Shown here: positions 48,037-59,816 of the stretch, piece after piece
Layout of the letters: each line of letters starts with the position of its first letter
Numbering within the stretch: the stretch's first letter is position 1
Source: Anagrus nilaparvatae
Lineage: Eukaryota > Arthropoda > Insecta > Hymenoptera > Mymaridae
DNA length: 64,000 nt
Direction: 5' to 3'
Assembly (NCBI GenBank): GCA_022575985.1
Contig: JAKSXM010000014.1
Span: 7,316,001-7,380,000, forward strand
Notes under the pieces: model-generated
The model's database searches: none
Told to the model about the DNA's origin: nothing
Seen by the model: only the letters and a program-made list of their open reading frames with translations
Made by a program: the position numbers and the translations under genes

Positions 48037-51000
48037 TCAACTTTGCTCATTGTGAAGTTTGATCATGGATCTTCTGTGGACATATTTTACCAATAAATAA
48101 ATGAAAACAATGGAAAGAATCATAGCCATTATGAGATAAAAAATGAAAAAAGAACCACTGGTAATATGCGGATCTAAAATAGAAAAATAAATAGTTTTTA
48201 TTTATTTTTTTTTTTTTTTAAGGGAAATATGTGAATCTTGCATCCGCCATGGAGTGTTTGCGGGCCTTAAAGACCCGCAAATTTCCATTACCGCCCATGA
48301 CCGCGGTCGCCGGCTACGCCCCAGATTCTTACTGGATAAACACACTTTAAACCCCCCGCGCTTGTTTGTCCCATACTCCCTTTTCAGGTCTAACTTCAAT
48401 TTGGGACGCGCAGCCTAGGCAGCTGGCAGATGCCTTCCCCCCTGCCTAGGGGCAGGAGAGCTCTCTACAACAGAAAGCCCTCCTCCTTCTTCTCCAACAA
48501 GGTGGTCCTTACGTACTCTGCTACTTTGTTTCAGTTTTCGGTACTCCGTAGCATTTCCGGGACCCCCGTCTCCGGCCTCCAAATTGAGAAGGGCGGATGC
48601 CCCTCCGCGTAGCGCACACATTCGAAGACTGTGTACTCTACTGTATCATCCACGCCCGGACAGTGCAAGCACTCCTTTGTCGCCACCTTATGCCAATGCT
48701 CCAACATAACACGGCAATACCCGTGTCCAGTTAAGAACTGGGTAAGGTAGAAATCCACCTCCCCATGCTGTCGTCCCATCCATGCCTGCAGGTCTGAGAA
48801 CAGACTGCGCGTCCATTGGGCATTTTTCTCTTGGTTCTTTTTCCATTGTTTCTTCCATGCTTTCATAGAGTTGAAGCGGGCGCGAGTGGAAGCCACTTCG
48901 CGCTCATCTACGCTCTCATAGATGAATTTCCGCTCCAACGCTAGCAGGTCAATGAAAATCACCGAAGCAACAACCTGGATCGCCTCTAGAGATACCGTGT
49001 GGTATCCGCAGGCGATCCTCACTGCCGCTTGCCTCTGTACTGATGATATTTTATGTCTGTACTTGGCAGTTTCTGTGGTCTTCGCCCAGACTTCTGATCC
49101 GTAGAGCAGGACAGAGTTGACGACTGACATCAGAAGCCTTCGCTGCCTTTTCACACGGCCTCTGAAATTGCTCCCAGAAGGTCAGCTTGTTATCAAGCTG
49201 AACTCCCAGGTATTTCACCGATGTTCTGGTTTGGATCGTGTGAGGGTTTCCGCCGTCGTCGATAATTACATTGAAGTCGGTGGGAACCCTTCGACGGGTC
49301 AGCAGTACGATCTCCGTTTTCGGCATCGCAAGCTGGAGCCCGTGATCGCCCATCAAGAGGTTGATCTGTCTCATGACTAGATTCAACTTCTCCTGGGTCA
49401 CTTCCATGTCCCTTCTAGTTGTGGTCAGGGCCACGTCGTTGGCGTACCCGATCAGGGAAACTCCTTCCGGGAGGTGGACGCGCATTCCACAGATCCGGTC
49501 CGAGAACCGAACCTTGCGCGATGCCTGCACTCAAAACCCTTTCACGCCTTCCATCGAGCGTGTCGTAGAGCAGTCTCCGGTCCCGCAGGTAATCCTTTAG
49601 TACGTTATCCAGATACCTGGGTATCCGGAAATCATACTCGAGGGAGCAGATCATGTCATCCCACCTGCCCGAGTTCAAAGCGTTTTTGACCTTCAGCGTT
49701 ACCAGAAGGACGTCCTTGCGAAATGCAGGCCGCTTTTCCCTCTCAGCCTCTACGGTATCCACGATACGCCGAATGGCGTCTATCGTGGAATGTACTACAC
49801 GAAAACCATGCTGCTCCTAAGAGAGACCAACGCCCTTCTCGATTGCGCTTCTGAGCCTTGCCCGGAGAATGCTCTCCATCACCTTACCAATGGTATTTAA
49901 CATACACAAAGGTCTGTAAGATGATAGAGAGTCCGGGGCTCCCCCCTTGCCCTTGTTCAAGAGCACGAGACGTGCCACCTTCCACTGCTTTGGGAACACT
50001 CAAGCCACCAAACACGCATTAAACATGCTTAACAGGATACCAGGGATTAGTTTGACCGCTCTTTTGAGCACTTTCGCCGGTATATCGTCTGGCCCTAGCG
50101 CCTTGCCATTTTTCATGGCCTTTATGGCCTTGACCATCTCACCTTCGCTGAACTGCGGCACCTCCTACCTGGGTATCACGTCAACCGGGTTTTCCTGGAT
50201 GGGCCTTTCAGGGAAGAGAGCACCGACAATCCGTTCAGTCGCGTCCGTCATGTTATCGGCCCCAGTTCAACTTGACCATTACGACTTTGGAACCTAGGCC
50301 CCAGGGATCCTTGTTTACATCCTCTCGTAATGAACGCAGACATCGAGCCTTGCTTTGACGGATGGCCTTGGCCAGTCAGTGTTTGGCGTCCTTGTGTTCC
50401 TGAGAAAGTATGGCGGCCTCAGGTCTGTCTCGTGCTCTTTGCGCCTTTCGTCGTGTCCTGTGGCATTCCTCCCGGAGCTCAGCTATTTCGGGAGTCCACC
50501 AGTACACTGGCTTTTTCACTTTCCAGGGCCTGCGGTGAGGCATCGAGGCATTACAAGCCCCGCATAATAGAGACGTTACTTTCTTTACTAAGATTTCAGC
50601 CTCATGGGGAATTGTGGCCCCTCCATGCCAAGCGGGGATGGACGCTGACTCGATTCGAAGATACTCCTCGAATCTGTCTTCGTCCATTTTCAGGACGTTC
50701 CAACCCAGGGGGCGCCTCCTGTACGGAGGTCGTTGTGAGGTTCCTTCCAATACCCGGAAGGCTATGTAATGATGATCACTACCATTGTATTGATCATCCA
50801 TCACCCTCCAGTCGCCTACTCTCCCGGACGCATCTTCTGTAGCCAATGTTATGTCCGGGATAGTAGCACCCCAACCCGGCCTCTAAAATTGTTTTTATTA
50901 ATAAGATAATAATAATAAAAAAAAAAGAAAGTAAAAAAAATGAATGAATAAATAAATAAATTTACCTGAAAATTGATCAGGGTGAGAAAAAGCATCATTA

Positions 51001-51495
51001 CAAGAATCGACAGTACATAAGATTTCAGACTCCAAAGTAAAATTTCTAATGCAGACATGATGATGTTGTAAAAATCCTTCATCACATTGACAGATATGCT
51101 CCAAACAAGAAGAATTCTGAGAAAAACATATGGAATGGTCATCACAGGTTTCATTTAGATGAGATACTGAAAAATAAAGAGAAAGAAAATATTTAGAATA
51201 TAATAATGTAAAGAATAGTGGAATACCCCATATACCCCATATATATAAATAAAAATATATAATGAATGATAATTTATTTATATACCATAAAAACATGCAC
51301 CGGATTCATATGTCATACCTGGGAGACAGATACTTATAGTAGATCCTGAAAAAAAGAGTACAAAAGTGAGTTTATAGTTATGTATAAAGCAGCGTGGTGA
51401 ATTTATAGTTTTTTTATTTTCTCAAAAAAAAAAAAACAAAACTGATTATACTTACCAATAATTAAGAAGAAAATTACACACGCATATTTTAACAT
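48037..51495 (-). CDS. Small EGF-like type I membrane protein, four exons
   Basis: Exons 51456-51495, 51319-51345, 50966-51166 and 48037-48173. Every junction is GT-AG in phase 1, and the sum is 405 nt, an unbroken 134-residue product. It starts MLKYACVIFFLIIGS, a signal peptide. A cysteine-rich, EGF/EB-like ectodomain follows (C-DDHSIC-FSQNSSC-LEHICQC-DEGF...C) with a possible N-glycosylation site NSS and further cysteines. Next is one transmembrane helix (FFIFYLIMAMILSIVFIYLL) and a short basic cytoplasmic tail ending NEQS. So it should sit at the cell surface or in secretory membranes. I do not recognise the family. Introns 1 and 2 are 110 and 152 bp; intron 3 is 2.8 kb because a LINE sits in it. 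The matching phases across four exons make chance very unlikely. Confidence 0.85.
48205..50884 (-). mobile_element. R1-clade LINE, 5'-truncated, inserted in an intron
   Basis: A sharp GC-rich island. On the minus strand it runs from the end of the endonuclease domain to a 3' UTR and a poly(A) tail (48205-48219). The flanks share GTTTTTATT, a possible part of the target duplication. It lies wholly inside intron 3 of the EGF-like gene, in the same orientation as the gene. A separate 3' fragment of the same family is at 26070-26440. Confidence 0.9.
48531..50883 (-). pseudogene. R1-clade LINE ORF2 (endonuclease end, reverse transcriptase)
   Basis: Begins inside the endonuclease, with the GDWRVMDDQYNGSDHHYIAF block (the SDH motif). 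Then a linker and the RT: FPKQWKVARLVLLNKGKG, SSYRPLCMLNTIGKVME, EQHGFR, and GIAQGSVLGPDLWN. The active site reads GYANDVAL at about 49450, with Asn replacing the first Asp of YADD, which should kill catalysis. The C-terminal part has SVLLYGSEVWA and a zinc-knuckle-like CLHCPGVDDTVEYTVFEC. Stops (for example TAG before EQHGF, TGA before FPKQW) and frameshifts divide it. Confidence 0.85.
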
Positions 51496-52173
51496 TTTTT
51501 TTTATTAAATTTATTTTGCTTATTAAAGTTTATTAATTAAATAATAATGATACGTACTCCAAAAAAATTTTTTGCGTATACTTTAAAGCATGGAAGTACA
51601 ATGAATACTAACACATACAAACGGCTTACACGCATAGGTAGTTTACCATAAGAAAAAGTATGATAACAAAGTGGCCGTAGATAAAAGTAGTATTCTTTTT
51701 ACCGACAAAATAAAAACACGAAATTAAAAAATTTAGAAACATGAATATAATGGAAAATATATGGTAATAAATATAATAATGAAAAATAAGTAGAAAATTA
51801 AGTTTTTTTTTATGAAATTAAGGTTGTTGTGTGGTAAATTTTTTTTTACACGAAAATTAAATAAAAAAAAATTTTTTAAGTATTAAGAAAAAAAATATCT
51901 TAGGTAAAATAAGGGATAAATATTTATTATGGAAGTTTTTTTTATATAATTTATAAAAAATTGAATTTTTAATTAAATAAAAATTTTTTATATAAAAATT
52001 AGATGTTGGGGACAAATTTTAATAGTTTTAGGAAAATAAAATTTTATTATTGGGAGATATAGGAAAGTTTAGAATAAGTTTTTTTTTAGGAGGTTTAAAA
52101 TTAAAAAGGGGATAAAATAATAATGTTAGAAATTTTGAAACAAAAATATAAAATATAGGTGGAATAAAATAAA
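51496..52173. other. Upstream region of the EGF-like gene and right edge of the cargo
   Basis: AT-rich with no frames. It includes the promoter of the minus-strand EGF-like gene and, somewhere before 52174, the junction back to the retrotransposon. No inverted repeat or target duplication marks that junction by eye. Confidence 0.35.
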
Positions 52174-53105
52174 GTGTGGATAAAAATAATAATAAATGAA
52201 CTTTATGGCAAAATAGTCTTAATAATAAGTAAGACAATACACAATATTAGAATATACAAAAATAAGAATAAAAAATTAAAAGTTATAGAAGAAAAATTAT
52301 ATTTCAGGATAATAATAATAGCATATGCATTTGAAGGGATAGAAAGAAAACCAATAAATAACAATCCAGGACTATTATATGAAAGAATTGGAAATTTAAG
52401 ATTGTCAATTATTACATATAAAATATTTAATAAAATAGATTTGGATCCATTACTAAAGGCAGCACAAAAAAAAGCACAAGCAATAAATACAACGGAGAAT
52501 TTATGTCAAAATACATGTATTTTCAAAGAAGAATTTAGCCATTTATATAACAAAATTAAAATTTCGGCGTCAGAATTATATCGAATATCTAACTCTATAA
52601 CAAAAATAAAAAATATTAGAAATAATAAAAGAGAAAAAATACAGAGTGTTTTTCCATGGGTAGGAAAAATTGAACATATATTATTAGGAGTAGTAGATCA
52701 AGATTTAGAAATTTTATTAAGAGAAATAGCTTCAAAATCATATAATACAAGTAAAGAAGTAGCTCATTTATTACAAAATCTTACAGAAGTAATAAATTCA
52801 GAACTGAGTAATGTTAATAAACATTTGGGGAATTTCTCTGGCCAAATTCAGGAATTAAAAATTCAAGAAAATAAATCCAAGTATGAATTGCATTTAGCAA
52901 ATGCGATAAATGATTTAAGAGAAGCGAGCCAGGAATTTGAAAGTCAAGTAATAATTTTAATTGATGCGATAAAGTGGGCATCAAATGGCAAAATACATCC
53001 AAATATTTAAACCAGAAACAATATGAAAATTCAATAAATATTATAAGAAATTCACCAATTAATGCAGAATTTCCATCACAAAGACATGATTTTACTCTTT
53101 CAGAA
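52174..53105 (+). pseudogene. Errantivirus-type env remnant (F-protein-like), interrupted
   Basis: This frame resembles the envelope of insect gypsy-type elements and the baculovirus F family. It has a short early 'GLLYERIG' block, a paired-cysteine segment, a degenerate basic site where furin cleavage would be expected, then a hydrophobic stretch and a long helical region. An acceptor-like TTTCAG at 52302-52307 could serve a spliced env mRNA. The frame is broken at about 53010 and the remaining part is split by the insertion at 53135. Not functional as it stands. The orientation matches the 5' and 3' LTRs. Confidence 0.65.
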
Positions 53106-53154
53106 CAATATTAATAACAACAATAACATTAATTACAGGCCAACAAAAAAAAAA

Positions 53155-53960
53155 GTCAAAACCCAGAAGGTAGACCTGACTAACTTTACGTTTTTTGGTG
53201 TTCTAAATCCAAATTTTCCATCCAAAATTCGATTTGATTGTCCAGATTCCCCCCAGCACCCCCCAGCACACCCCTGGGGGGGTTAAAATAATTTTTTTAT
53301 AAAAATTTAAAATTTGTGCATATTCTTAGATATTTTGGTGTAAAATTACTAAAAATATTTATTCAAACTGTTTTCGATCTCCATATTAGCCCCTAAAGCA
53401 CCCCTAGTATTAGTAATTAGACCCCCTAGGGGTCAAAAACTGATTTTATTAAAAAATTCAAACTAATGTAAATTCTTTGGTCTTATTTGTAGGAAAACTA
53501 TAAATATTTATGCAATTATTTGTCAACTCCCGGTGAACCCCTGAAATACCCCTAGTATCGGTTACCATACCCCCAAGGGGTCAGAAACTGATTTTTAGTA
53601 AAAAATTAAAATTAGTGCATTTTCTTTGGTGTTTTGATGTAGGGAAATTTAAATCATTTATGCAAACCTCGTATGAGCCCATAGACCTCACCCACTCGAT
53701 GTTGGTCACAACTCTTCTAGGGGTCAAATACTGGTTTTTTGTAAGATTTCAATTTTAATGCATATTTCTAGCTATTTCGGAGTACGTAATAAAAAAACAT
53801 TTATGAGAACTATTTTGAATACTCATTTCAGGCACAAATCCAATTCTAGCTCATTTGTAATATGGTGAAAAATTCGTGCTTTATAAAAATTTTATATATA
53901 AATTGCAAAATATTTGGTCATTTGGTATTTATTTACGACAAATTTTTATGATGACGTACT
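53155..53960. repeat. Subterminal tandem repeats, left arm
   Basis: Four to five units of about 120-130 bp, each with a CCCCTA(G/T)...CCCCTAGGGGTCAAAAACTG block, AAAATT and a TATTTATGCAAA block. The mirrored set is at about 58060-58880. Confidence 0.8.
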
Positions 53961-53986
53961 CTCTTACTTTTAAATGATCTTTTAAG

Positions 53987-55861
53987 TTAACAAGGGGCTT
54001 TTCTTTTAAATTTTTTTTCCTGTTTTACATTTTCTTCTTCGTCGCTGTCTTCTAATAAATCTCTTTTTAAACTCCAACAATAGTCAACCAACATTCTTTC
54101 ATCCCACCTACCTTGATATCGCTTTTCCATTACCCTAATGTACTGGTGGAATCTTTCACCCTTTTCTTCACTGTAGTCGTCTAAATTGCTCGGGAAATAA
54201 TCTACATGTGTTTCAAGATAGTGCAGTTTTACATTCATTAGGCAACCAAGCTCTTTATAATTTTTAAGCAACTTTTTTATTTTCTCTTTGTAACTGTCAC
54301 TTTTATGATGACCTAAAAAATTTTCAGATACAAATTTGAAACTCTCCCAAGCATTTTTCTCTTTACTTTCCATGCATTTTATGAACTCAGTGTCTCGAAA
54401 AAGTTTGCGAATTTCAGGACCATCAAAAACACCTGCTTTAATCTTAGCGTCTGTTTTTTTCTAGAATTTTTGCTGTATATACTTATATGCTTTACTCACT
54501 TTTCTATCTAATGCTCTGACGAACTGCTTCATTAAAACAAGTTTTAAGTGGAGAGGAGGGAGAAGCACATTTTGAGGTGGTACTAAGGGTTCATGGATAA
54601 TGTTTGCTGTACCTAGAGTCAAGGAACTTCGAACAGCCCATTCCTTATTTATATAATGATTCTCGTGAGCACGACTGTCAAACATACACAAAAAGCATGA
54701 ATACTTAGTAAAACCCGCTTATTGCCCTAGCAAGATAGATATTATTTTCAAATCCCCGCAAATTTTCCAATTGTGATCCTTATACTTTATTTTTTCAAGA
54801 ATAAATTTCATTGTTTCATATTCTTCTGAAATATTTACAGAATGGGCTATTGCTATTGAACCTAGTACATTGGTATTATGTAAGAGGACAGCCTTTAGAC
54901 TGCGTAAGGAAGAGTCAATAAAAAGTCTCCATTCTTCACTTTTATAAATACCGGGCTCAAAGCTGTTAATAAGACCTTTGACATCTGTGCAATACACAAG
55001 AGACTCTTCTTTTTTAAAAAAAGGTAGAAACTCTTTGTCTCAATTTCGATAGTAGGAACTTGATGTATCTTTTGTCGTAAGTCCATCATGTTTCATTTCT
55101 GATGCAAGATATTCTGCAGCATCTTTAGAGAATCCTAAGTTTCTGACAATGTCATTTAATTTTGCTTGATTCCATGGTCTTATAGGTCTCTCTTTTTTGC
55201 TATTATTAAAATATTCATCACTTTCAGAATCACTGTCCGGACTGCAACAATCTTCAGAATCGTCATCAACATCCATGTCACTTTCTGACTCTTGTGCATC
55301 CTCAGTAACATCCATTTCACTTTCATTAACAGTTGAATTCTCACTAACATTCATATCACTCTCATTCGTTACTGAATTGTCACTAACATCCATTTTACTG
55401 TCATTCATAAGCGGAACCATGCTTGTATTTGAATTTTCAATATTACCTGAAATAATAACATCATTATTGAAAGTTGGTAGGGTAAATGATATGGCATTTG
55501 AATATTTAACATGCTTAGAGCTTATCATACCAGTAAATGTTGTCATGCAAATATAGCATTCTTCTTCAGCTTTGGGCTCATTCCACATAGCCGGCGTTTC
55601 CATTAAACACGTTGTTTTGGTTTTAGATTTTTGACGATACAACATTGTCCTGCATGAATTACAAATGCTGTTTGGAACCCAAGCGTTTCCAATCCCAGTT
55701 ATAACCTGCAAATTAAAATAAGATTTATATTTTTCTTCAGATAAAGAAAAATTTCTGCGATTCTTAATTGTTTCAAACTTACCGCATACGAAACAAAACG
55801 TAGAAATGTCTTTGTTGCAGTTATGAATGGAAATCCTTGCACAATTCTCACGGTCCGCCAA
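53987..55861 (-). pseudogene. Transposase-like protein, cysteine-rich N-terminus, DDE-like core
   Basis: One continuous frame with stops TGA 55040-55042, TAA 54719-54721 and TAG 54461-54463. The N-terminus has paired cysteines (CFVCGKFE, NSICNSC, CYICMTTF), probably zinc-binding, then PAMWNEP. A serine/acidic tract follows, and then WNQAKLNDIVRNLGFSKD. The core shows LFIDSSLRSLKAVLLHN (Asp at 54914-54916), WKICGDLK (Asp at 54752-54754), FLCMFDSR, LLPPLHLKL, and GERFHQ with Glu at 54155-54157, then EKRYQGRW and DYCWSLKRD. I infer an RNase H-like D-D-E nuclease. Similar proteins are, to my knowledge, common as uncharacterised transposon ORFs in invertebrates, but I cannot name the superfamily. 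Confidence 0.75.
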
Positions 55862-56200
55862 AGCGATTCCTCTGTCTAAAAGCAGCTGCGGTCTTTCATC
55901 GCATCAATTTAAAACGATTCTTAGATTTTTTATAGTAGGTGGTTTTTTTCTTGATGCATTAAACTCTAAGGTAGCCAAGTTACCCATTATCTTAGAGCTG
56001 CGGTCGCCAGATAACGACGACTGCGGGCCCGCTTTCGCACCCTGACCAGCCGCCGATACTGGGGTTATTTGCGCTGCAAATCCCCCCTGCATCGTAAACT
56101 TTTTTCTTTCTACTTTTGCCATGAAGGCATCAGTTTAACCTGGGAGCTTAGCTGGTTAAACCGTTATTCGCCTTCACCACGGGGAGGTGTCCTACTCGCA
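55862..56200 (-). other. GC-rich block between the paired transposons
   Basis: A 72-codon frame (55904-56122) starts MAKVERKKFTMQGGF and is preceded by GC-rich sequence with CACCTCCCCGTGGTGAAGG and GCTAAGCTCCCAGG, unlike the AT-rich surroundings. It could be the 5' end of a LINE or another insertion. I do not recognise the protein. Confidence 0.35.
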
Positions 56201-56379
56201 AAAGTAAATATGTAATAAATTCTATTTTAGAAAAATAAAATAAATTTCAGTATCTACTTATGACGAACATAAAATGTGGTAAGTATGAAATTGTTTTAAT
56301 CAGTATATGGTACGTTTGAAACAAATAACAATCGTAGAATTATTTCTTTCTATGAGGAAAATATAAATCTTATTTTAAT

Positions 56380-57860
56380 TTGCAGATTAATAACTGGGAT
56401 AAGAAACTATTGGGTTCAAAACAGCTTTTGTTATCCATGTGGGACTACGTTGTATCGTCAAAAATAAAAAAAAAAGTATTTATGAAAACGCCGGCTATGT
56501 GGGATGAGCCCAGAACTAATGAAGAATACTATATTAAAAGGACTACATTTAATGGTATGATAGCATGTTTAATTTTCAAATGCCATCATTTACTCCACCA
56601 TTATCATAATGATGTTACATTTTCAAGTAATATTGAACATTCAAAAGCAATCATAGTTCAGGTTTGGATGAAAGAGAAATGGATGCACAAGAGTCAGAGA
56701 GTGACATGTATGTTAATCAAGATTCATGTAGTACGCAAAGTGATTCTGAGAGTGAGGAAGAATATACAAATAGTAAAAAAGAGAGACGTATAAGATCATG
56801 GAATTAAGCAAAAATAAATGAAATGATCAGAAAATAAGGAAAACGTAAAGATTCTGCAGAATATCTGCTTCAAAAATGAAACATGGATGGACTAACGACA
56901 AAAGATACATCAAGATCATACTATCCCGTTCGAAGCAAAGAGTTCCTACAATTTTAAAAAAGAAGAGTCTCTTGTATATTGCACGGTGTTAAAGATCTAA
57001 TTAACACCTTTGAGCCCGATTTTTACATAAGTGAAAAATGAAGACTTTTTATTGACTCTTGTTAACGAAGTCTAAAGGCTATTATTATCCTCTTAAATTT
57101 TAAGAACGTACCAGGTTCAATACTAATATCCCATTATGTAAATGCATCGTAAGATATTGAAATAATAAAATTTATTCTTGAAAAAATAAAGTATAAGGAC
57201 CACAATTGAAAAATTGCTAGGATTTAAAAATAATATCCGTCTTGTTAGGGCAGGAATTAGGATTTACAAAGTATGCATGCTTATTGTGTATGTAGAACAG
57301 TCGCGATCGCCTGAATCATTAGAAGTTCCTTAACTCCAGGAACAGTAAACTTTATCCATAAAAATTTCCTTTAAACTTAGAAAAGTGAGTAAAGCATATA
57401 AGTATATACAGCAAAAATTCTCGAAAAAAACAGACGCTAAGATTAAAGCAGGTGTTTTTGATGATCCTGAAATTTGCAAACTTTTTCCAGACACTGAATT
57501 CATAAAATGCATGGAAAGTATAGAGAAAAATGCTTGGGAAAGTTTTAGCCATGTAGTTCAACATTTTTTAATTAGAGACAAAAGTGACGATTTCAACGAG
57601 GAAATAAAAAAATTGCTTGAAACTTATAAAGGGCTTGGTTGCCTAATGAACGTAAAACTGCATTATCTTCAAACACATATAGATCAATGCCGAGCAATTT
57701 AGGTGACTTCATTGAGGAACAGGGTGAAAGATTCCAACAGGACATTAAGGTAATGGAAAAGCGATATCAAGGAAGGTGGAACAAAAGATTTATCAGAAGA
57801 CAGCGAGGAAGAAGAGAATGTAAAAAGCGAAATAAAATTGAAAAGAAAAGCACCTTGTAA
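56380..57860 (+). pseudogene. Second, more decayed copy of the transposase-like protein
   Basis: Plus-strand pieces match the copy at 53987-55861: TPAMWDEPRTNEEYY at about 56490, VSKAYKYIQQKF at 57385, KIKAGVFDDPEI, KNAWESF, GLGCLMNVKLHYLQTH and EKRYQGRW at about 57757. Many frameshifts and stops. The conserved core around the first two Asp positions is damaged. Confidence 0.8.
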
Positions 57861-58059
57861 ACTTAGAAGGTCTTTTAAAAGTAAAAGAGTACTCATCATT
57901 AAAATTTTTCGTATGCCAAATTTCCCAATATTTTATAATTTATATTATATTTTTATAAAGAACGAATTTTTGACCACCTAACATATGAGCTAGAATTGAA
58001 TTTGTGCCTAAAATGAGTATTTAAAAGAGTTCTCATAAACATTATTTCATTACATACTC

Positions 58060-58880
58060 CAAAATAGCTAGAAATATGCATTAAAATTGAAATCTTACAA
58101 ATAACTAGTATTTGACCCCTACAGTTGTGGTGACTAACATCAAATGGGCGAGGTCTAAGGACTCATATGAGTTTTAAAATAAGTTTGCATAAATGATTTG
58201 AATTTTCCTAAACAAAAACACCAATGAATTTGCACTAATTTTAATTTTTTATTAAAAATCCGTTTTTGACCTCTAGGGAGTGTAGTTACTGCTACTAGGG
58301 GTACTAGTATTTGACCCCTAGAAGCGTGGTGACCAACATCGAGTGGGTGAGGTCTATGGACTCATACAAGGTTTGCATAAATGATTTAAATTTTCCTACA
58401 CCAAAACACCAAAGAATATGCACTAATTTTAATTTTTTACTAAAAATTAGTGTCTGACCCCTTGGGGGTATGGTAACTGATACTAGGGGTATTTCAGGGG
58501 TTCACCGGGAGTTGACAAATAATTGCGTAAATACTTATAGTTTTCCTACAAATGAGACCAAAGAATTTACATTAGTTTGAATTTTTTACTAAAATCAGTT
58601 TTTGACCCCTAGGGGGTCTAATTACTGATACTAGGGGTGCTTTAGGGGCTAATATGGAGATCGAAAACAGTTTGCATAAATATTGTTAGTAATTTTACAC
58701 CAAAATATCTAAAAATATGCACTAATTTTAAATTTTTATAAAAAAATTATTTTAACCCCCCCAGGGGTGTGCTGGGGGTGCTGGGGGGAAACTGGACAAT
58801 CAAATCGAATTTTAGATAAAAAATTTGGATTTAGAAAACCAAAAAACGTAAAGTTAGTCAGGTCTACCTTCTGGGTTTTG
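58060..58880. repeat. Subterminal tandem repeats, right arm
   Basis: The inverse of the left-arm array, with one extra unit (CCCCTAGAAGCGTGGTGACC and CCCCTACAGTTGTGGTGAC are successive variants). Confidence 0.8.
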
Positions 58881-58901
58881 ACTTTTTTTTTGTGGGCCTG
58901 T

Positions 58902-59816
58902 GATATGACCGCGTGTATATGGTATTGTCTTAAATGCAGTAATTTTAATATGTTTAGACAAGTTTCAGGTACTAAATTTAAAGACTTAGAAGCAATGAGG
59001 ACTATTAAAAAACAGGACAGTAATAAAATAATAAATAATTTGGAGATTGTGGAATTATATATCAAAACAAGTAGAAAGTTATCCAGAAGTAGATCAAAGG
59101 GTACCAGAAATAATAGTAATACCACGAGAGAGAACAGCACGTTATCGACCTAAGGAAATAATTTAACCCATACCCAAAAAGAAACCAAATGGTGACAAAA
59201 CCAGATTGGCATTGTCCATAAATAAAAATAATAATATATAAATTATAGTTAGAAATTATAAATTATAGTTAGAAATTATTAATTGTTTAATTATATTTTT
59301 ATGAATTTTTTATATATGTATAATGTAAAATAAGATTGTATTAGGATAAGTTTCCATGCTAACAGAGGTTTTCTGCAGTTTCCCGATGTGAATGTCGGCA
59401 TGGTTCCTAATTAAAGACGGCCGGAGACGCAACTACCTACCCAAATCCTTACCCATATAAAAGTTTAAAAATATTAAAATTTATAAAATGTTAAAGTTAA
59501 TAATTATATATATGTATATATTAAAGATTAAACAAATATAAAAAAGAAAGTAATTATATATTATATAAATAAGATATAGACATTAAGAACTTAAAATGAA
59601 AATAATACAACAAAATAGGTAAATAAATATAAAAATTTGTTTTTAATAAAATAATAATAATAATAAATGCAATTTAGAAATTTATGTTAGTAATAAATAA
59701 TTAATAAATATGTAAAAATAAATATTATATGAAATAGTAAATAAGAAAACACGGGTTAATTTTATGTAAAGCTCGGTTGGGACCATTCCAGGAGGAATGG
59801 AAGGCAACCAGAGGTG
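58902..59816 (+). other. Env tail and 3' leader of the retrotransposon
   Basis: Just after the transposon pair a frame gives a two-cysteine, basic tail (about 58905-59150), as expected for the cytoplasmic end of the env. Then comes non-coding sequence with a GC-richer repeat-like block at 59355-59455 (AGAGGTTTTCTGCAGTTTCCC, similar to 23922). A purine-rich run follows right before the 3' LTR (GGAGGAATGGAAGG), the likely polypurine tract. Confidence 0.5.

Larger units (their letters stand above)
53135..58901. mobile_element. Head-to-head pair of unclassified transposons, long inverted arms
   Basis: Ends ACAGGCC and GGCCTGT, followed inward by ACAAAAAAAAA and GTCAAAACCCAGAAGGTAG on both sides. 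The inverted arms extend from 53135 to about 54480 and from 57380 to 58901. They include tandem units of about 120 bp with CCCCTAGGGGTCA. The left half carries a minus-strand transposase-like frame, the right half a more damaged plus-strand copy. A GC-rich block (55862-56200) lies between them. It sits in the env tail of the retrotransposon. Confidence 0.85.

Noticed and set aside
48415..50842. Plus-strand frames in the GC-rich island
   Set aside because: They are antisense shadows of the LINE ORF2.
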